Source: a virus
IMG/VR virus record: IMGVR_UViG_3300029442_000005
Span: 1-61,078 of that record
DNA length: 61,078 nucleotides
Strand: one strand, 5' to 3'
Below the pieces are notes generated by a model. It was not told where the DNA came from and searched no databases. It worked only from the letters and a program-made list of their open reading frames with translations. The translations under genes were made by a program, and so were the position numbers. Numbering within the stretch: position 1 is the first letter of the stretch; each line of letters opens with the position of its first letter. Positions 1 to 9,455 of this stretch are shown one piece after another.

Positions 1-203
1 CCAATTGTTCCAGTTAGTCCAGTTGCTCCAGTAGCACCTATATTACCAGTAAGTCCAGTTGCTCCTGATCCAGTAGAACCTATTAGACCAGTAGCACCTA
101 TTAGACCAGTTGCGCCAGTAGAACCAATTGTTCCAGTTAGTCCAGTTGCTCCTGATCCAGTTGCTCCAATTGGTCCTGTTGCTCCTTTTAGTCCAGTTGC
201 CCC
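1..203 (-). repeat. Collagen-like Gly-X-Y coding repeats
   Basis: On the minus strand this stretch encodes imperfect 9-18 bp units giving GATG, GLTG, GSTG, GLIG and GNIG. Such triplets form trimeric collagen-like rods in phage fibres. The array continues past the window edge. It is similar, in opposite orientation, to the array at 58489-59078. Confidence 0.85.
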
Positions 204-1244
204 AATAATTAATGTAGTCGATACAGTTAAAACCCACTGTGATGAAAATCCATCATAGTAATAAATATAAAGATTTCCATCAAGTGAATTAAACCATAAG
301 TCGCCAATGGTTGGTGATGATGGAGGAGTATCACTTATAATTACTGAAGAACCTCCACCTCCTCCGCCAACTCCCCAATAAACAGAACCATCTCCGTGAG
401 ATGTTAATACTTCTCCAGCTGATCCACCAGTAATAGTAATATGTGATGCATTTCCAAAATTACTTAAATTATTTACAGTTAAATTTTCAACAGTTAAATT
501 ACCTATGTTATTAGATGTACTTGATACTGGTGCGTTATTTAAGAATATAACTTTATTACTAACAGATGATACTCCATTAATAATATTAGCAGTAGGTAGT
601 TGACTTATTAATGTGTTTATGTTTATTTGTTCAATTGAATCAGCTATTCTGATAGCTCGTAAACTCGCCTTATAATATTGACTTAACGAATAACCGTTTT
701 CAGAAACTAAATCATAATCTATTGACTTTTCAGTAAAAAATTTAACAGCAATTTCATATCCAGCTAAATGAGCAACTGACAATAATCCAGCTTGATCTTC
801 TGGAGCTAAATTATACATATCAATTCCAGCAGATAAAAGAATATTAAAATTCATAGCTGCTAGATCAAGAACAGATTTATTTTGTGCAAATTTATTACTT
901 AAAAAATCTTCTTTGTCATAACAACTTAACAATCCTGCCCAGTTAGTTGAATTATCAATAGCTTTTAGATTACAGCCACTAACTTCACCAGTTATATGTA
1001 ATGTTCCTTTCTTTAATAATCCAATTAATTCTAAACTTTTTGCAGTAAACCCATAACGTCCAATATTTCCAAAAGGACTCAAATAATTATAATCATTTCC
1101 TGACAATAGTGCTATTTGGGCAAACATCGCACGGCATTGAATTTTAGATAAGGTTCCTACTGATTCAGTAATCTGAGATTGTAATGCTATTTCAGCTTCT
1201 GTTATTAGTTTTGTTGAGTTAATGTCAGATAAATCATATATCAT
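1..1244 (-). CDS. Collagen-like tail fibre/tip protein with muramidase-like N-terminal domain (partial, runs off left edge)
   Basis: The frame opens at the ATG complementary to 1242-1244 and stays open to the window edge, so the C-terminus is missing. A ribosome site (AAGGACC) overlaps the stop of the upstream spike gene, so the two are translationally linked. Residues of about 30-200 contain [10 protein letters not shown], then KEDFLSN and a Gln/Ala-rich helix, resembling the GKYQF...FL(S/N)NP pattern of lysozyme/transglycosylase-like domains in phage tail-tip proteins. The glutamate normally found upstream of GKYQF is not obvious here (AQIALLSGN), so the domain may only bind. A Gly-rich linker and an [10 protein letters not shown] fibre motif follow, then Gly-X-Y collagen-like repeats (GATG, GLTG, GSTG) at 1-203. 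Position behind gp5 suggests a tail-tip or fibre role. Function is inferred; the open frame is certain. Confidence 0.75.
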   Translation of the reverse strand, partial: MIYDLSDINSTKLITEAEIALQSQITESVGTLSKIQCRAMFAQIALLSGNDYNYLSPFGNIGRYGFTAKSLELIGLLKKGTLHITGEVSGCNLKAIDNSTNWAGLLSCYDKEDFLSNKFAQNKSVLDLAAMNFNILLSAGIDMYNLAPEDQAGLLSVAHLAGYEIAVKFFTEKSIDYDLVSENGYSLSQYYKASLRAIRIADSIEQININTLISQLPTANIINGVSSVSNKVIFLNNAPVSSTSNNIGNLTVENLTVNNLSNFGNASHITITGGSAGEVLTSHGDGSVYWGVGGGGGGSSVIISDTPPSSPTIGDLWFNSLDGNLYIYYYDGFSSQWVLTVSTTLIIGATGLKGATGPIGATGSGATGLTGTIGSTGATGLIGATGLIGSTGSGATGLTGNIGATGATGLTGTI

Positions 1245-1247
1245 AAA

Positions 1248-2786
1248 TTAGGTCCTTGAAATTGGCTTCAATGTTGCATTACTTGCTAGTGGGGTTTTTG
1301 CTTTTATTGTTGGAACTTCGTGTTTAGTCCAAGGTTCGTGTGCTGGCGCTTTACTTACTATACTTTTGAAACTCTTTCCAGCCCACCAAGTATTCTTACC
1401 TGCAATCTGAGCAGTATCATCATGTGATGTTTGTGTAATTTCTGGAGGTGCACATACTTGCGGAGCAGGTAACGTATTAATATATACAAGGGATCCTTTT
1501 AGAATTACAAGTCCAGTGCTACCTAAGGTTGATTGTACTGAACTTGACAAATTCAAACTTCCGCCTGCGCCAATTTTTGTGTCTGCTGAAGCATAAATTG
1601 TTGTTGTACTTTGACTTAAACTAGAAAATGTTCCTGCAGTTTCTAATGCTGTGCTTGTTTCACTTCGCATTTGAATTTTACCTTTTGCATGAACATTAAA
1701 ATCTTTTTCTGTATGAAAATTGATATCACCTTTGCTTCTTACACTAAAGTTACCATTGTTAAATATATTTATTGATCCGCTAGGGGTCATCTCAATCCAT
1801 GCAGTACCTCTAGCATTTATAATATAAATTTGCTCATTTGTATCATCAAGCAAAATCATATTACCATGTGCTGTCCTGATTCGTATACCTTGATCTTCAC
1901 CTTCAGTTGTTCCGTCATCTAAGATGATTTGATGTCCACCAACTCTAAATGTATTTTTATAATAAGAAATTAAGTTATCAGGGAGTGTTTCCTGATCTTG
2001 AGATCCTTGAATTTCCGATATAGTTTTTAAACTCTTTTCTTTATCAGCAAAACTCCACAATCTACCAGGAGTTGAAATACCAAAAACTTGACTAGGACTT
2101 TCTCTAATACTACTTGCGCTAGTACTCCCTCTAGTAAAATCAAAACTTAATCCTTGCATGCCAAGTCGCATATTTTGATAAACATGTGGCATCTTTTTCA
2201 TTTTATCAAGTTCTGTTTCATTTTCTAAAGCAGAACGTCTAGTTGGTTCACTAACTGGCAATCTACTAGGTAATTCTCCACTTGCCAATTCTATATAATT
2301 TGATAATCTTTCGTGTGTCTTAAATTGTGTTTTATCCCATATAACATTTTCAAGTTGTGCTGATCCAATACCTGGAGTCATATGACTACTTTTAGAATCG
2401 CCTATGCAAGCAAAATAATATCCTTGACTTGGGTCTCCATTTAAAAATACGCACAATACTTTAGTACCTACATCTGGAGGTGTGAACCACATTCCGTAAC
2501 TTTGATAGCTATTTTCTTCTTCTGCACTTCCATTATATTCGGTTTCTTGAATAACATCGTCTGATCCTGAAGTACTTCCTCTAAATGGTCCTGCATAAGA
2601 AACTGAATACCAATAACTTTCATCATCTTGATCTACTGCTCCACGATCAGGAATATAAACTTGTATCCTACCTGCTCTTGTAACATCATTGATATCTTTT
2701 ACTATGCCAAGCCATGGACCAGGAGAAGCAAATAATCCTTGCTTATCTTGTGATGTATTAGGTGCTGCTTTTGTTCCGTTACCCAT
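1248..2786 (-). CDS. gp5: Baseplate central spike protein, gp5-like (OB-fold plus beta-helix)
   Basis: This 512-residue protein forms the needle at the centre of the baseplate. Residues of about 20-160 form the gp5/VgrG-type OB-fold: GIVKDINDVTRAGRIQVYIP, later WFTPPDVGTKVLCVFLNGD and GYYFACIGD. From about residue 285 there is a VgrG/gp5 C-terminal pattern of short beta strands (IRIRTAHGNMILLDDT, then INIFNNGNFSVRSKGDINFH), expected to form a triple-stranded beta-helix. Unlike T4 gp5, no lysozyme domain is visible between the two parts. The gene lies in a baseplate operon between the hub gene (11 nt upstream) and the fibre gene (4 nt downstream), with a GGATAGGA-type ribosome site. Confidence 0.85.
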   Translation of the reverse strand: MGNGTKAAPNTSQDKQGLFASPGPWLGIVKDINDVTRAGRIQVYIPDRGAVDQDDESYWYSVSYAGPFRGSTSGSDDVIQETEYNGSAEEENSYQSYGMWFTPPDVGTKVLCVFLNGDPSQGYYFACIGDSKSSHMTPGIGSAQLENVIWDKTQFKTHERLSNYIELASGELPSRLPVSEPTRRSALENETELDKMKKMPHVYQNMRLGMQGLSFDFTRGSTSASSIRESPSQVFGISTPGRLWSFADKEKSLKTISEIQGSQDQETLPDNLISYYKNTFRVGGHQIILDDGTTEGEDQGIRIRTAHGNMILLDDTNEQIYIINARGTAWIEMTPSGSINIFNNGNFSVRSKGDINFHTEKDFNVHAKGKIQMRSETSTALETAGTFSSLSQSTTTIYASADTKIGAGGSLNLSSSVQSTLGSTGLVILKGSLVYINTLPAPQVCAPPEITQTSHDDTAQIAGKNTWWAGKSFKSIVSKAPAHEPWTKHEVPTIKAKTPLASNATLKPISRT

Positions 2787-2797
2787 ATATTATTATC

Positions 2798-5203
2798 CTA
2801 TCCATTAAATGGTGTGGTTGGTATTTGTCCTATAGAGCTAGTTAATGTTGATTGTGGAATGCTAGTAATTGGTGGAGGTGTGTCTGGAATTTTACCAATT
2901 TGTGATATACTAGCTGGTACTGCTGGAATTGCACCACTTAAAGTCGGCACTGATTTTTCAGATATTAAATTATTATAAGTTTCTTCCTCTTGCTCTTCAA
3001 TTACTCTAGACAATTCTAAATTTTGAGTAAATTTTCCTTCTTTAAAAATACTTTGAACTATAATAATTCTATACTTACCACTAAACATGCTTGTTTTTTG
3101 ATTATCTTGAAAATCTAAATCTTGTGGTAACATTAAACCAGTATCTAAATTGTAATCTCTGGGAGTTAAAAAGTTTATACTTACATAAGCTTCTTTGTTG
3201 TCAAAAGTAATACTTTGTGTAGGATCATTTGACGGCCCAGTATTTTTATCATATGTGTCATTTCCAATTAACCAAATACCATCTTGTTTAATTATATCAG
3301 GATCACCCAATATATCCAATTTAACATTCATTAAATCTGCTGGATTGTATAATATAGAACTTAAATCTGATGACTTAATTCTGCCAGGTGTTTTGTTACC
3401 CTGACCAGTTGTTTTAATTCTAGATGAATCTGTATAAATTGTGTTCTGCGCTAATTTTATAGGATGAGTTCCGATTGGAACTATTGGTCCCACAGTAACT
3501 TGTTCATTGGTATTTTTAGAATATTCTCCAGTTGCTTGACTAATTTCACTAATATTTTTACCAGCGGTATTTATATATGCTGTATTAAAAGATAAATCTA
3601 AATTTAAGATATCGATATTTTTTCCAGTAAAATAATAATTATATTCTTTAACTATATTAGTAATTGGCTTCTTAGGAACATCTGGTGAGTTACTATTTTC
3701 AATTATGTAAGGTATTACATTATATATAATCTTTTTAACATATCTATTTGTATTGGGATTAAACTTGTTTGTGGGTAAAATTTGCGATTGTACCCTGAAC
3801 CAGTTTAACTGACCAGCCAATGATTTTATAGCACGTAATCTATCTTCAGGATTTGTTAAAGTTGCAGCATTATTATATGCAATTCTAAACTTTTCAATTT
3901 GATCAGTTATATACTTACTACCTGATATAACTGAAGTGATAACATCATGTATATTTTCTCCGCCATTAAGTTGTGATGTACTTTTATCTTTAATTATAAT
4001 AGGCTTCACCGTACTTAACTTTTGAAATTTTACCATGTTTGTTAATGTTTTTGCAGCTAAATGTGATGAATAAGATCCACTATCATTTTTTAATTGTTCA
4101 AACTTTACATCTTTATTTGGATTATCCTTAGGAGCAATAATTATTGACTCTGCTATTTTACTAGGTACTGTATCGGTTTCATCTGTAAATTTAATTACAT
4201 ACTCATCATATGTTGCTGCTTCTGAGTTTCTTTCATTTTTCTTTATTGTTGCTGCCGCATTTTCTGTTAAAATGGTAGCTAAAGAAAAATCACTTTGATA
4301 AAATTCAAATTCATCTAACAATGTTTTTTTGTCTGATGGATTAGCTGATTCAATTTGTCCTTTAGTAATATAAGTATAACCTCGTAACATTTCACCAACA
4401 GTTTTACCAATTAACTTACCTGAAGTTCTTACTCGACCATATATTTCGTTATTGCCTTGATCGTTATATGGTATAGCAGTTACAGTATATATGGCACCTG
4501 CATTTGTAAATTTCAAATCAACATTCACAAATTTGATAGGAATATATTTAACATATTCTTGTAAGTCTATAAATTTTCCATCATCATCAAATCCTTTAAA
4601 TCCAATTTTTAGTAAATATGCAGTTTCTAGATAACTTTCTGATTGGATAACATTACTATTAAATTCCCATAAATCTGATAAAAAACTCATACCATATGGT
4701 TCAGTTATAGTAAATGATACACTGCAATCAGTACTTGATCTAGCTGATGCTGATGTTGCAACTAATGTTTCTATCTCTAGATTATCTATATATAAATCTG
4801 ATTTAAAATATTGACGTTGAACACTATCTCCTTCTGGGTCAAAACGATTTTTAGCACCTGTAACTATTCCACCTGATCGTATTATTGGAATCCAATCAGT
4901 TTTTACATATTTTGATTTATAGTTAGAAGCATTATTCCAATTATTTACTCCAATATTGTCAGTTGCTTCTAGACTTATAGTATAATTGAAACTACTATAT
5001 TGATGTAATGGATTTTTTCTTAAAGTATAATCAATTATAGAATCACTTTTAAGTGAAGTATTACTGAGTGTATCAATATTATTATTTACATAACTTGATG
5101 GTAGATTATTAACTGCATCACTAGTTTCAATAGAAGATGCTAGTTGACTATTCAGTTGTGAATTCAAATTAGTAAAGTTAGGAGATAATGGTAATGTAGC
5201 CAT
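2798..5203 (-). CDS. Large baseplate hub protein (gp27-like position)
   Basis: This 801-residue protein lies between gp53 and gp5, where a hub subunit that docks the spike onto the tail is expected. No catalytic motif is visible. The middle part (about residues 130-290) contains ITEPYGMSFLSDLWEF, a run of beta strands and TVGEMLRGYTYI, as in large hub or tail-tip structural proteins of marine T4-like phages. The C-terminal part contains DIWLIGND-like and LNFLTPRDYN-like strands and ends in a Pro/Ser-rich tail. T4 gp27 is about half this length, so any homology is to an expanded form. The start lies 4 nt after the gp53 stop and has no clear Shine-Dalgarno, which suggests translational coupling. 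The assignment to the hub is inferred from position. Confidence 0.6.
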   Translation of the reverse strand: MATLPLSPNFTNLNSQLNSQLASSIETSDAVNNLPSSYVNNNIDTLSNTSLKSDSIIDYTLRKNPLHQYSSFNYTISLEATDNIGVNNWNNASNYKSKYVKTDWIPIIRSGGIVTGAKNRFDPEGDSVQRQYFKSDLYIDNLEIETLVATSASARSSTDCSVSFTITEPYGMSFLSDLWEFNSNVIQSESYLETAYLLKIGFKGFDDDGKFIDLQEYVKYIPIKFVNVDLKFTNAGAIYTVTAIPYNDQGNNEIYGRVRTSGKLIGKTVGEMLRGYTYITKGQIESANPSDKKTLLDEFEFYQSDFSLATILTENAAATIKKNERNSEAATYDEYVIKFTDETDTVPSKIAESIIIAPKDNPNKDVKFEQLKNDSGSYSSHLAAKTLTNMVKFQKLSTVKPIIIKDKSTSQLNGGENIHDVITSVISGSKYITDQIEKFRIAYNNAATLTNPEDRLRAIKSLAGQLNWFRVQSQILPTNKFNPNTNRYVKKIIYNVIPYIIENSNSPDVPKKPITNIVKEYNYYFTGKNIDILNLDLSFNTAYINTAGKNISEISQATGEYSKNTNEQVTVGPIVPIGTHPIKLAQNTIYTDSSRIKTTGQGNKTPGRIKSSDLSSILYNPADLMNVKLDILGDPDIIKQDGIWLIGNDTYDKNTGPSNDPTQSITFDNKEAYVSINFLTPRDYNLDTGLMLPQDLDFQDNQKTSMFSGKYRIIIVQSIFKEGKFTQNLELSRVIEEQEEETYNNLISEKSVPTLSGAIPAVPASISQIGKIPDTPPPITSIPQSTLTSSIGQIPTTPFNG

Positions 5204-5207
5204 TTGA

Positions 5208-5507
5208 TTAACTCAACGCTTCGTTTAATAAGTTATTTTGAGGCAGATAAATTTGTCTCCCTGATAAAAAATCACCTACTGGATCTTTAAGAGTATTTGG
5301 ATTTCTTTCCGCAAAAACCCACCACAAGCTACTATTCCCATATAAGTCAAATGCTAATCTATCAGGACGTAAATTATATTTTGGTTCAATTTGATATAAT
5401 AGATCATTTGAAGTAGCAGGAACAAATCTTGTTACCATTAAGTCTAAATATTTACCTGAACTATCCAATCCTGTTTTATAATATGGACTTTTAGAATTAT
5501 AATTCAT
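5208..5507 (-). CDS. gp53: Baseplate wedge protein gp53-like (LysM-like)
   Basis: This 99-residue protein has the compact pattern of the gp53/LysM-like wedge family: TRFVPATSND, then RPDRLAFDLYGNSSLWWVF, AERNP, and a closing GRQIYLP strand. The family helps join baseplate wedges to the hub. It is preceded by a good ribosome site (AAGGATAA) and lies 5 nt after the upstream baseplate gene, in the same operon as gp5, matching the T4 neighbourhood of genes 53 and 5. Length is typical of the short form seen in non-enterobacterial T4-like phages; T4 gp53 is longer. Confidence 0.8.
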   Translation of the reverse strand: MNYNSKSPYYKTGLDSSGKYLDLMVTRFVPATSNDLLYQIEPKYNLRPDRLAFDLYGNSSLWWVFAERNPNTLKDPVGDFLSGRQIYLPQNNLLNEALS

Positions 5508-5512
5508 TGTTA

Positions 5513-6787
5513 TTATCCTTGCGCTGATTGATTATCATTACTAGCAATTCCTGCTCCTTTTGGTATTACACCAATTTCCTGTCCTAAATTAGGAGCAGTA
5601 TTATTAAATACAGAGTTATCTGCTTGTTGAATAGGTGGCGTATTAAATGCAGTTGGATTATTTATATTTGCTGTTCCTAAACTATTAAAGTCTGTTCCAC
5701 CAGGTACTTTTTGTGTAAGATCAAGCGGAGCGGGAGCAATGTCTGGTGGTTCTTCATTGATTCCCATCGTAGGTGTAGTATCTGTATTATTTGTACCAGC
5801 TATTTCAGCACTTACCCTAGTAATATTTCCTAATAATCTACATTCAGCATTTGCGTACTTCTTAACTCCAAATAAATTTGAAACAAATGCTCTACTAAAA
5901 ACAGGATTCATTGAAACTACTATAGTAAAGTTAATTGGCATTTTGTATAATTCAACAGATTGACCACCAATTACATCTACTACAGTAATATAATCTACAG
6001 AATCTGGATACTGTACATTTACATCAGTAATTACAACTGGTATATTATCAAATCCAGAAAATCCTAACCCAGTTAATCTGGCTACCATTGGTGGAGCTCC
6101 AGCTAATGTTCCATCTAACCCAGTAAATGACTTTGTTAGACTTCTTAAAAAATGTATTCCAGCCATAACATATCTAGCATCGGTTTGTGTTCTTATTAAA
6201 AATTCGCCTGTTAGTGATATTGGTTTCATTGCACTATTTGTATAACTATAAAAAGTAAAGTTACTATGTACAGGATTCATTGATTGATATTCTGCACCAT
6301 GAGATATAGAAATTTGTGGTTGAATTGGAAAAACAAACCCACTAGTTGCAAAAATTGGAGATAATAACTTATTTGAGGTGTCTTTATATAATATATACGG
6401 GGAATCAATAGGCATACTAATTTTAACTCGCAGATCAGTTGCTACTGTAGGAGATGTTGGTGGAAACGACGTAGTATTTTGAGTTGATTGACTAACATTG
6501 TCAGGAATTATACTATTAGCAGTAACAGAATTAATAGGTTGTGAAATATTAGGAGGTGCTGCCAATGAAGCTATATCTGGCTCTAACTGGGTTTTTCCGT
6601 CTGACGGGTCCGCTGGAATTAACATTTCTGCTGTTTTAATGTTACTTGTATCAAGTGCAGAGTCTTGAAATCCGTATTCATCAGTATTAGCTGGTACTGC
6701 TTCATTACTTGTCAGAGCCAATGGTTCTTGTGTAGTTACAGAAGGTTGATACTCAATTAATGTAGTTGGTGTAGTTGTACTAGCCAT
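5513..6787 (-). CDS. Baseplate/tail-tube-end structural protein (possible gp48-type)
   Basis: This is a 424-residue protein when started at the ATG at 6785-6787. A frame open 15 codons further upstream exists, but the late-promoter motif at 6793-6800 lies between the two ATGs and decides for the inner start. Residues 1-130 are low-complexity (Thr, Pro, Asn, Ser). The core (about 140-330) is beta-rich: GFVFPIQPQISISHGAEYQ, then NFTFYSYTNS, AGIHFLRSLTKSF, GFSGFDNIPVVITDVNVQYP and MNPVFSRAFV. This resembles the tube-end or baseplate protein family of marine T4-like phages (gp48/54 region). The tail of the protein is again Asn/Pro-rich. It is the first gene of the gp53-hub-gp5-fibre operon. The family name is uncertain; a virion baseplate role is likely. 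Confidence 0.6.
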   Translation of the reverse strand: MASTTTPTTLIEYQPSVTTQEPLALTSNEAVPANTDEYGFQDSALDTSNIKTAEMLIPADPSDGKTQLEPDIASLAAPPNISQPINSVTANSIIPDNVSQSTQNTTSFPPTSPTVATDLRVKISMPIDSPYILYKDTSNKLLSPIFATSGFVFPIQPQISISHGAEYQSMNPVHSNFTFYSYTNSAMKPISLTGEFLIRTQTDARYVMAGIHFLRSLTKSFTGLDGTLAGAPPMVARLTGLGFSGFDNIPVVITDVNVQYPDSVDYITVVDVIGGQSVELYKMPINFTIVVSMNPVFSRAFVSNLFGVKKYANAECRLLGNITRVSAEIAGTNNTDTTPTMGINEEPPDIAPAPLDLTQKVPGGTDFNSLGTANINNPTAFNTPPIQQADNSVFNNTAPNLGQEIGVIPKGAGIASNDNQSAQG

Positions 6788-6792
6788 ACTAA

Positions 6793-6800
6793 TATTTATC
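6793..6800 (-). promoter_or_regulatory. T4-type late promoter (GATAAATA), baseplate operon
   Basis: GATAAATA on the minus strand matches the T4 late -10 octamer TATAAATA at 7 of 8 bases. It ends 5 nt before the ATG at 6787. Because the T4 octamer is centred about 10 bp upstream of +1, the predicted start is the A of the ATG, giving a leaderless mRNA. Confidence 0.7.
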
Positions 6801-6831
6801 TTCTTGAAAATCAGGGCTAAATAGTAATTCA

Positions 6832-6860
6832 TTGACAGAGATCTGTAAGTGTGTTATAAT
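6832..6860 (+). promoter_or_regulatory. Consensus sigma70 promoter of gp55
   Basis: TTGACA at 6832-6837 and TATAAT at 6855-6860 are separated by exactly 17 bp, a perfect housekeeping promoter. The predicted start near 6867 leaves a short leader with a TAGGAGA ribosome site before the ATG at 6889. It lets unmodified host polymerase make the late sigma factor. Confidence 0.9.
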
Positions 6861-6888
6861 TAAATGATAGTAATTTCTAGGAGATTTA

Positions 6889-7722
6889 ATGGCGAAAAAA
6901 TATTTAAATAATGTAGATATGTTACGCGAAATACATTCAAGTAAAAATTCATACTGTAGTTTTACAAATCCCGACAAAGATAATAAGTATGATATAATTT
7001 TACCAAATATAACTGAAATACAGAACAACATAATAGCAGCACAGATGAATAAAGCTGCTAGATTATCTAGGGATTCTCCAGAAGATATATTACCTGGAGA
7101 AATTCCAGTTACCGATTTAATTTTTAGGGTAACTTCATGGGATCATATTCCATTGGCTCCTCCAAAAAATGTAAAACAAAGTAAGAAATCTAAAGCACTA
7201 AAACTAATTGAAACCATTGATCCAGATATAGAGGAAATTGATCCAGATATTGAAAAAATTCTAATGACACCCCCTGATCCATCACATATTAGATTAAACT
7301 TCCCTCCATTTTTACACTATAGATTAAATAAAGCTAATAAGCCAGTATTAATTGGCAAAAGTCATTGGATTGGGAATTTCAAAACTGGTCATTTTAGTAA
7401 AACACATGGTCAACTAACAGACGAGTTATGTATGATGATGTTAAAATTGTGTGATCGTTATGGATCAAAAGGTAACTGGCGATCTTATACGTATAATGAT
7501 GAAATGCGTGGAACAGCTTTAGTACAAATTATTCAAGTTGGATTACAGTTTGATGAAAGTAAAGGATCCAACCCATTTAGTTATTTTTCACAAATAATTA
7601 CGAATTCATTTTGTCGAGTACTAAATATAGAGAAGAAGAATCAAGATATAAGAGATGATATTCTAGAAGCCAATGGCATGATGCCATCATATACACGACA
7701 AGAATCTTGGCATAAGGACTAA
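6889..7722 (+). CDS. gp55: RNA polymerase sigma factor for late transcription, gp55
   Basis: This 277-residue protein recruits host RNA polymerase to the TATAAATA-type late promoters. The C-terminal half carries the family core: LTDELCMMMLKLCDRYGSKG, then YNDEMRGTALVQIIQVGLQF and DESKGSNPFSYFSQIITNSF, which resemble sigma region 2, followed by VLNIEKKNQDIRDD and a closing MPSYTRQ. The first 130 residues are not recognised and include a duplicated PDIE(E/K)I segment; T4 gp55 (185 residues) lacks an extension of this size. The gene has a consensus sigma70 promoter and a TAGGAGA ribosome site, and is followed after 2 nt by a homing endonuclease gene. Identification is firm; the N-terminal role is unknown. 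Confidence 0.9.
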   Translation: MAKKYLNNVDMLREIHSSKNSYCSFTNPDKDNKYDIILPNITEIQNNIIAAQMNKAARLSRDSPEDILPGEIPVTDLIFRVTSWDHIPLAPPKNVKQSKKSKALKLIETIDPDIEEIDPDIEKILMTPPDPSHIRLNFPPFLHYRLNKANKPVLIGKSHWIGNFKTGHFSKTHGQLTDELCMMMLKLCDRYGSKGNWRSYTYNDEMRGTALVQIIQVGLQFDESKGSNPFSYFSQIITNSFCRVLNIEKKNQDIRDDILEANGMMPSYTRQESWHKD

Positions 7723-7724
7723 TA

Positions 7725-9455
7725 ATGACATTTGATGATCAATGTAAATTACTAAGTGAAAGAGCTCACATAAATATGAGAGATCTAATGAATTGTGAGT
7801 TTTCTAAAGAATTTACATTGATCATCAATGAATTGAAATCTACAAGTGGTCGACAAATACTTTATCATGCTATATTAGGTAATAATAATATACCAAAATG
7901 TATATGTGGCAATAATTTAAATTGGCATCCAGATTTACGTGAATACAGAAAATATTGCTGTAATAAATGTCAAGGGATTGGCACCATAAATCAACGCAAA
8001 GAAATATGTCTTGAAAAATATGGTGTTGAATTTAATAGCCAAAGACCAGAATTTAAAGACCTTATTCATAAAACAAGTCAGAAAAAATGGGGCGTTGATC
8101 ATTATACTCAAACGTCTGAATATAACAAACGAGTTAAACAAACAAGTCTAGAAAAATATGGAACCGAACATTATACCCAAGCACCTGAAGTAATTCAAAG
8201 AAATAAAAATACATGTATGGAAAGATATGGAGTTACTTGTTCTTTACATCACCCGCCAAATGAAAAAATAGTCAGACAAACTATGGTGGAAAAATATGGT
8301 GCTGAATATCCACTTCAATCTTCAGAAATTTTAGAAAAAACAAAACAAACAAACTTAATTAAGTATGGAGTTGAAAATCCAAACCAAAATAAAGAAATTT
8401 TAGTTAAACGTAGTAAGACAAGAAAAGAAAATTATTATTCAGAAGAAACTTTATTAAAACTATCTGACCTAAATTGGCTTAAAACTCAACAAAGTACTCT
8501 TGCTGTCCATGAAATAGCAACTGCTATGGGTGATATTAGTTCGTCTACATTAGGAAAGTATTTTAATAAAATGGATATAGAAGTTAAGTATCATTGGCAT
8601 AGTTCACAAGAACGAAGATTATTATACTACTATACAGCTAGAAATATAAACATCGAAACACGTAATAGAAAAATTATTTATCCTCTTGAATTAGATATAA
8701 TATTTCCTGATCATAAAGTAGCTGTAGAAATAGATGGTGTATATTTTCATTCTGAAGAATTTAAATCAGATAAATTTTTTCATAGAAATAAAACTATTTC
8801 AGTAGAAAAAACTGGTTACAAACTATTACATTTCTGGGACTTAGAAATTAACAATAACTTTAACAAAGTAGTTGATAAGATAAATCATCTACTTGGACTT
8901 AATACTAGAATTTATGCAAGAAAGTTAAAGATTATACAAGTATCTTCTGATCAAAAGAAACGATTTTTTACTGAAAATCATCTACAAAATGATTGTAACA
9001 GTAGTATTAATATAGGACTTGTTAATGAAGATAATGAACTTATGATGTGTGCTAGTTTTGGAAAAAGTCGGTACAATAAAAAATATTCTTATGAACTATT
9101 ACGTTTAGCTAGTAAACTAAATTTTGCTGTAGTTGGCGGAGCAAGCAAGTTACTCAAATATTTCAAAATTAATTATATGAGTAATAATGAAACGTTAATA
9201 AGTTATTGTAATAGACGATGGTCTTCAGGAAATATGTATTCTCTAATTGGTATGAAGTTTGAAAGAATAACAACACCAAATTACGAATATGTACTTGGTG
9301 GAAAACTTATGGGATCGCGCGAAAAATTTCAGAAACACAAATTATCTAAGATATTAAAAATATTTGACCCAACGTTAACAGAATCAGATAATATGAAGAT
9401 TAATGGATATTATCGTCTTTGGGATTGTGGACAACTCGTCTTTACTCTTCGGTAA
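7725..9455 (+). CDS. Homing endonuclease, Vsr-like/KYG-repeat family (copy 1)
   Basis: This 576-residue protein has three parts. First comes a small zinc-ribbon segment (CICGNN, then CCNKCQG, about residues 60-90). Six repeats of about 30 residues follow (EKYGVEFNSQ, KKWGVDHYTQ, EKYGTEHYTQ and so on), probably DNA-reading modules. Then there is a Vsr/PD-(D/E)XK-like nuclease core: YPLELDIIFP, then VAVEIDGVYFHSE and LLHFWDLEI. The last 150 residues (YARKLKIIQV, VVGGASKLLKYF, YCNRRWSSGNMY) form a second conserved domain of unknown, possibly acetyltransferase-like, fold. Such genes are found as free-standing homing endonucleases in T4-like phages. It starts 2 nt after gp55 and presumably shares its transcript. 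The 3' end overlaps the convergent ParB-like gene by 14 bp. Confidence 0.8.
   Translation: MTFDDQCKLLSERAHINMRDLMNCEFSKEFTLIINELKSTSGRQILYHAILGNNNIPKCICGNNLNWHPDLREYRKYCCNKCQGIGTINQRKEICLEKYGVEFNSQRPEFKDLIHKTSQKKWGVDHYTQTSEYNKRVKQTSLEKYGTEHYTQAPEVIQRNKNTCMERYGVTCSLHHPPNEKIVRQTMVEKYGAEYPLQSSEILEKTKQTNLIKYGVENPNQNKEILVKRSKTRKENYYSEETLLKLSDLNWLKTQQSTLAVHEIATAMGDISSSTLGKYFNKMDIEVKYHWHSSQERRLLYYYTARNINIETRNRKIIYPLELDIIFPDHKVAVEIDGVYFHSEEFKSDKFFHRNKTISVEKTGYKLLHFWDLEINNNFNKVVDKINHLLGLNTRIYARKLKIIQVSSDQKKRFFTENHLQNDCNSSINIGLVNEDNELMMCASFGKSRYNKKYSYELLRLASKLNFAVVGGASKLLKYFKINYMSNNETLISYCNRRWSSGNMYSLIGMKFERITTPNYEYVLGGKLMGSREKFQKHKLSKILKIFDPTLTESDNMKINGYYRLWDCGQLVFTLR

Noticed and set aside
1-203. CRISPR-like array
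   Set aside because: The repeats are short, contiguous Gly-X-Y codons in frame, with no spacers.
6789-7031. 80-codon minus-strand frame across the gp55 start
   Set aside because: It is antisense to gp55 and its promoter, with no ribosome site or recognisable sequence.
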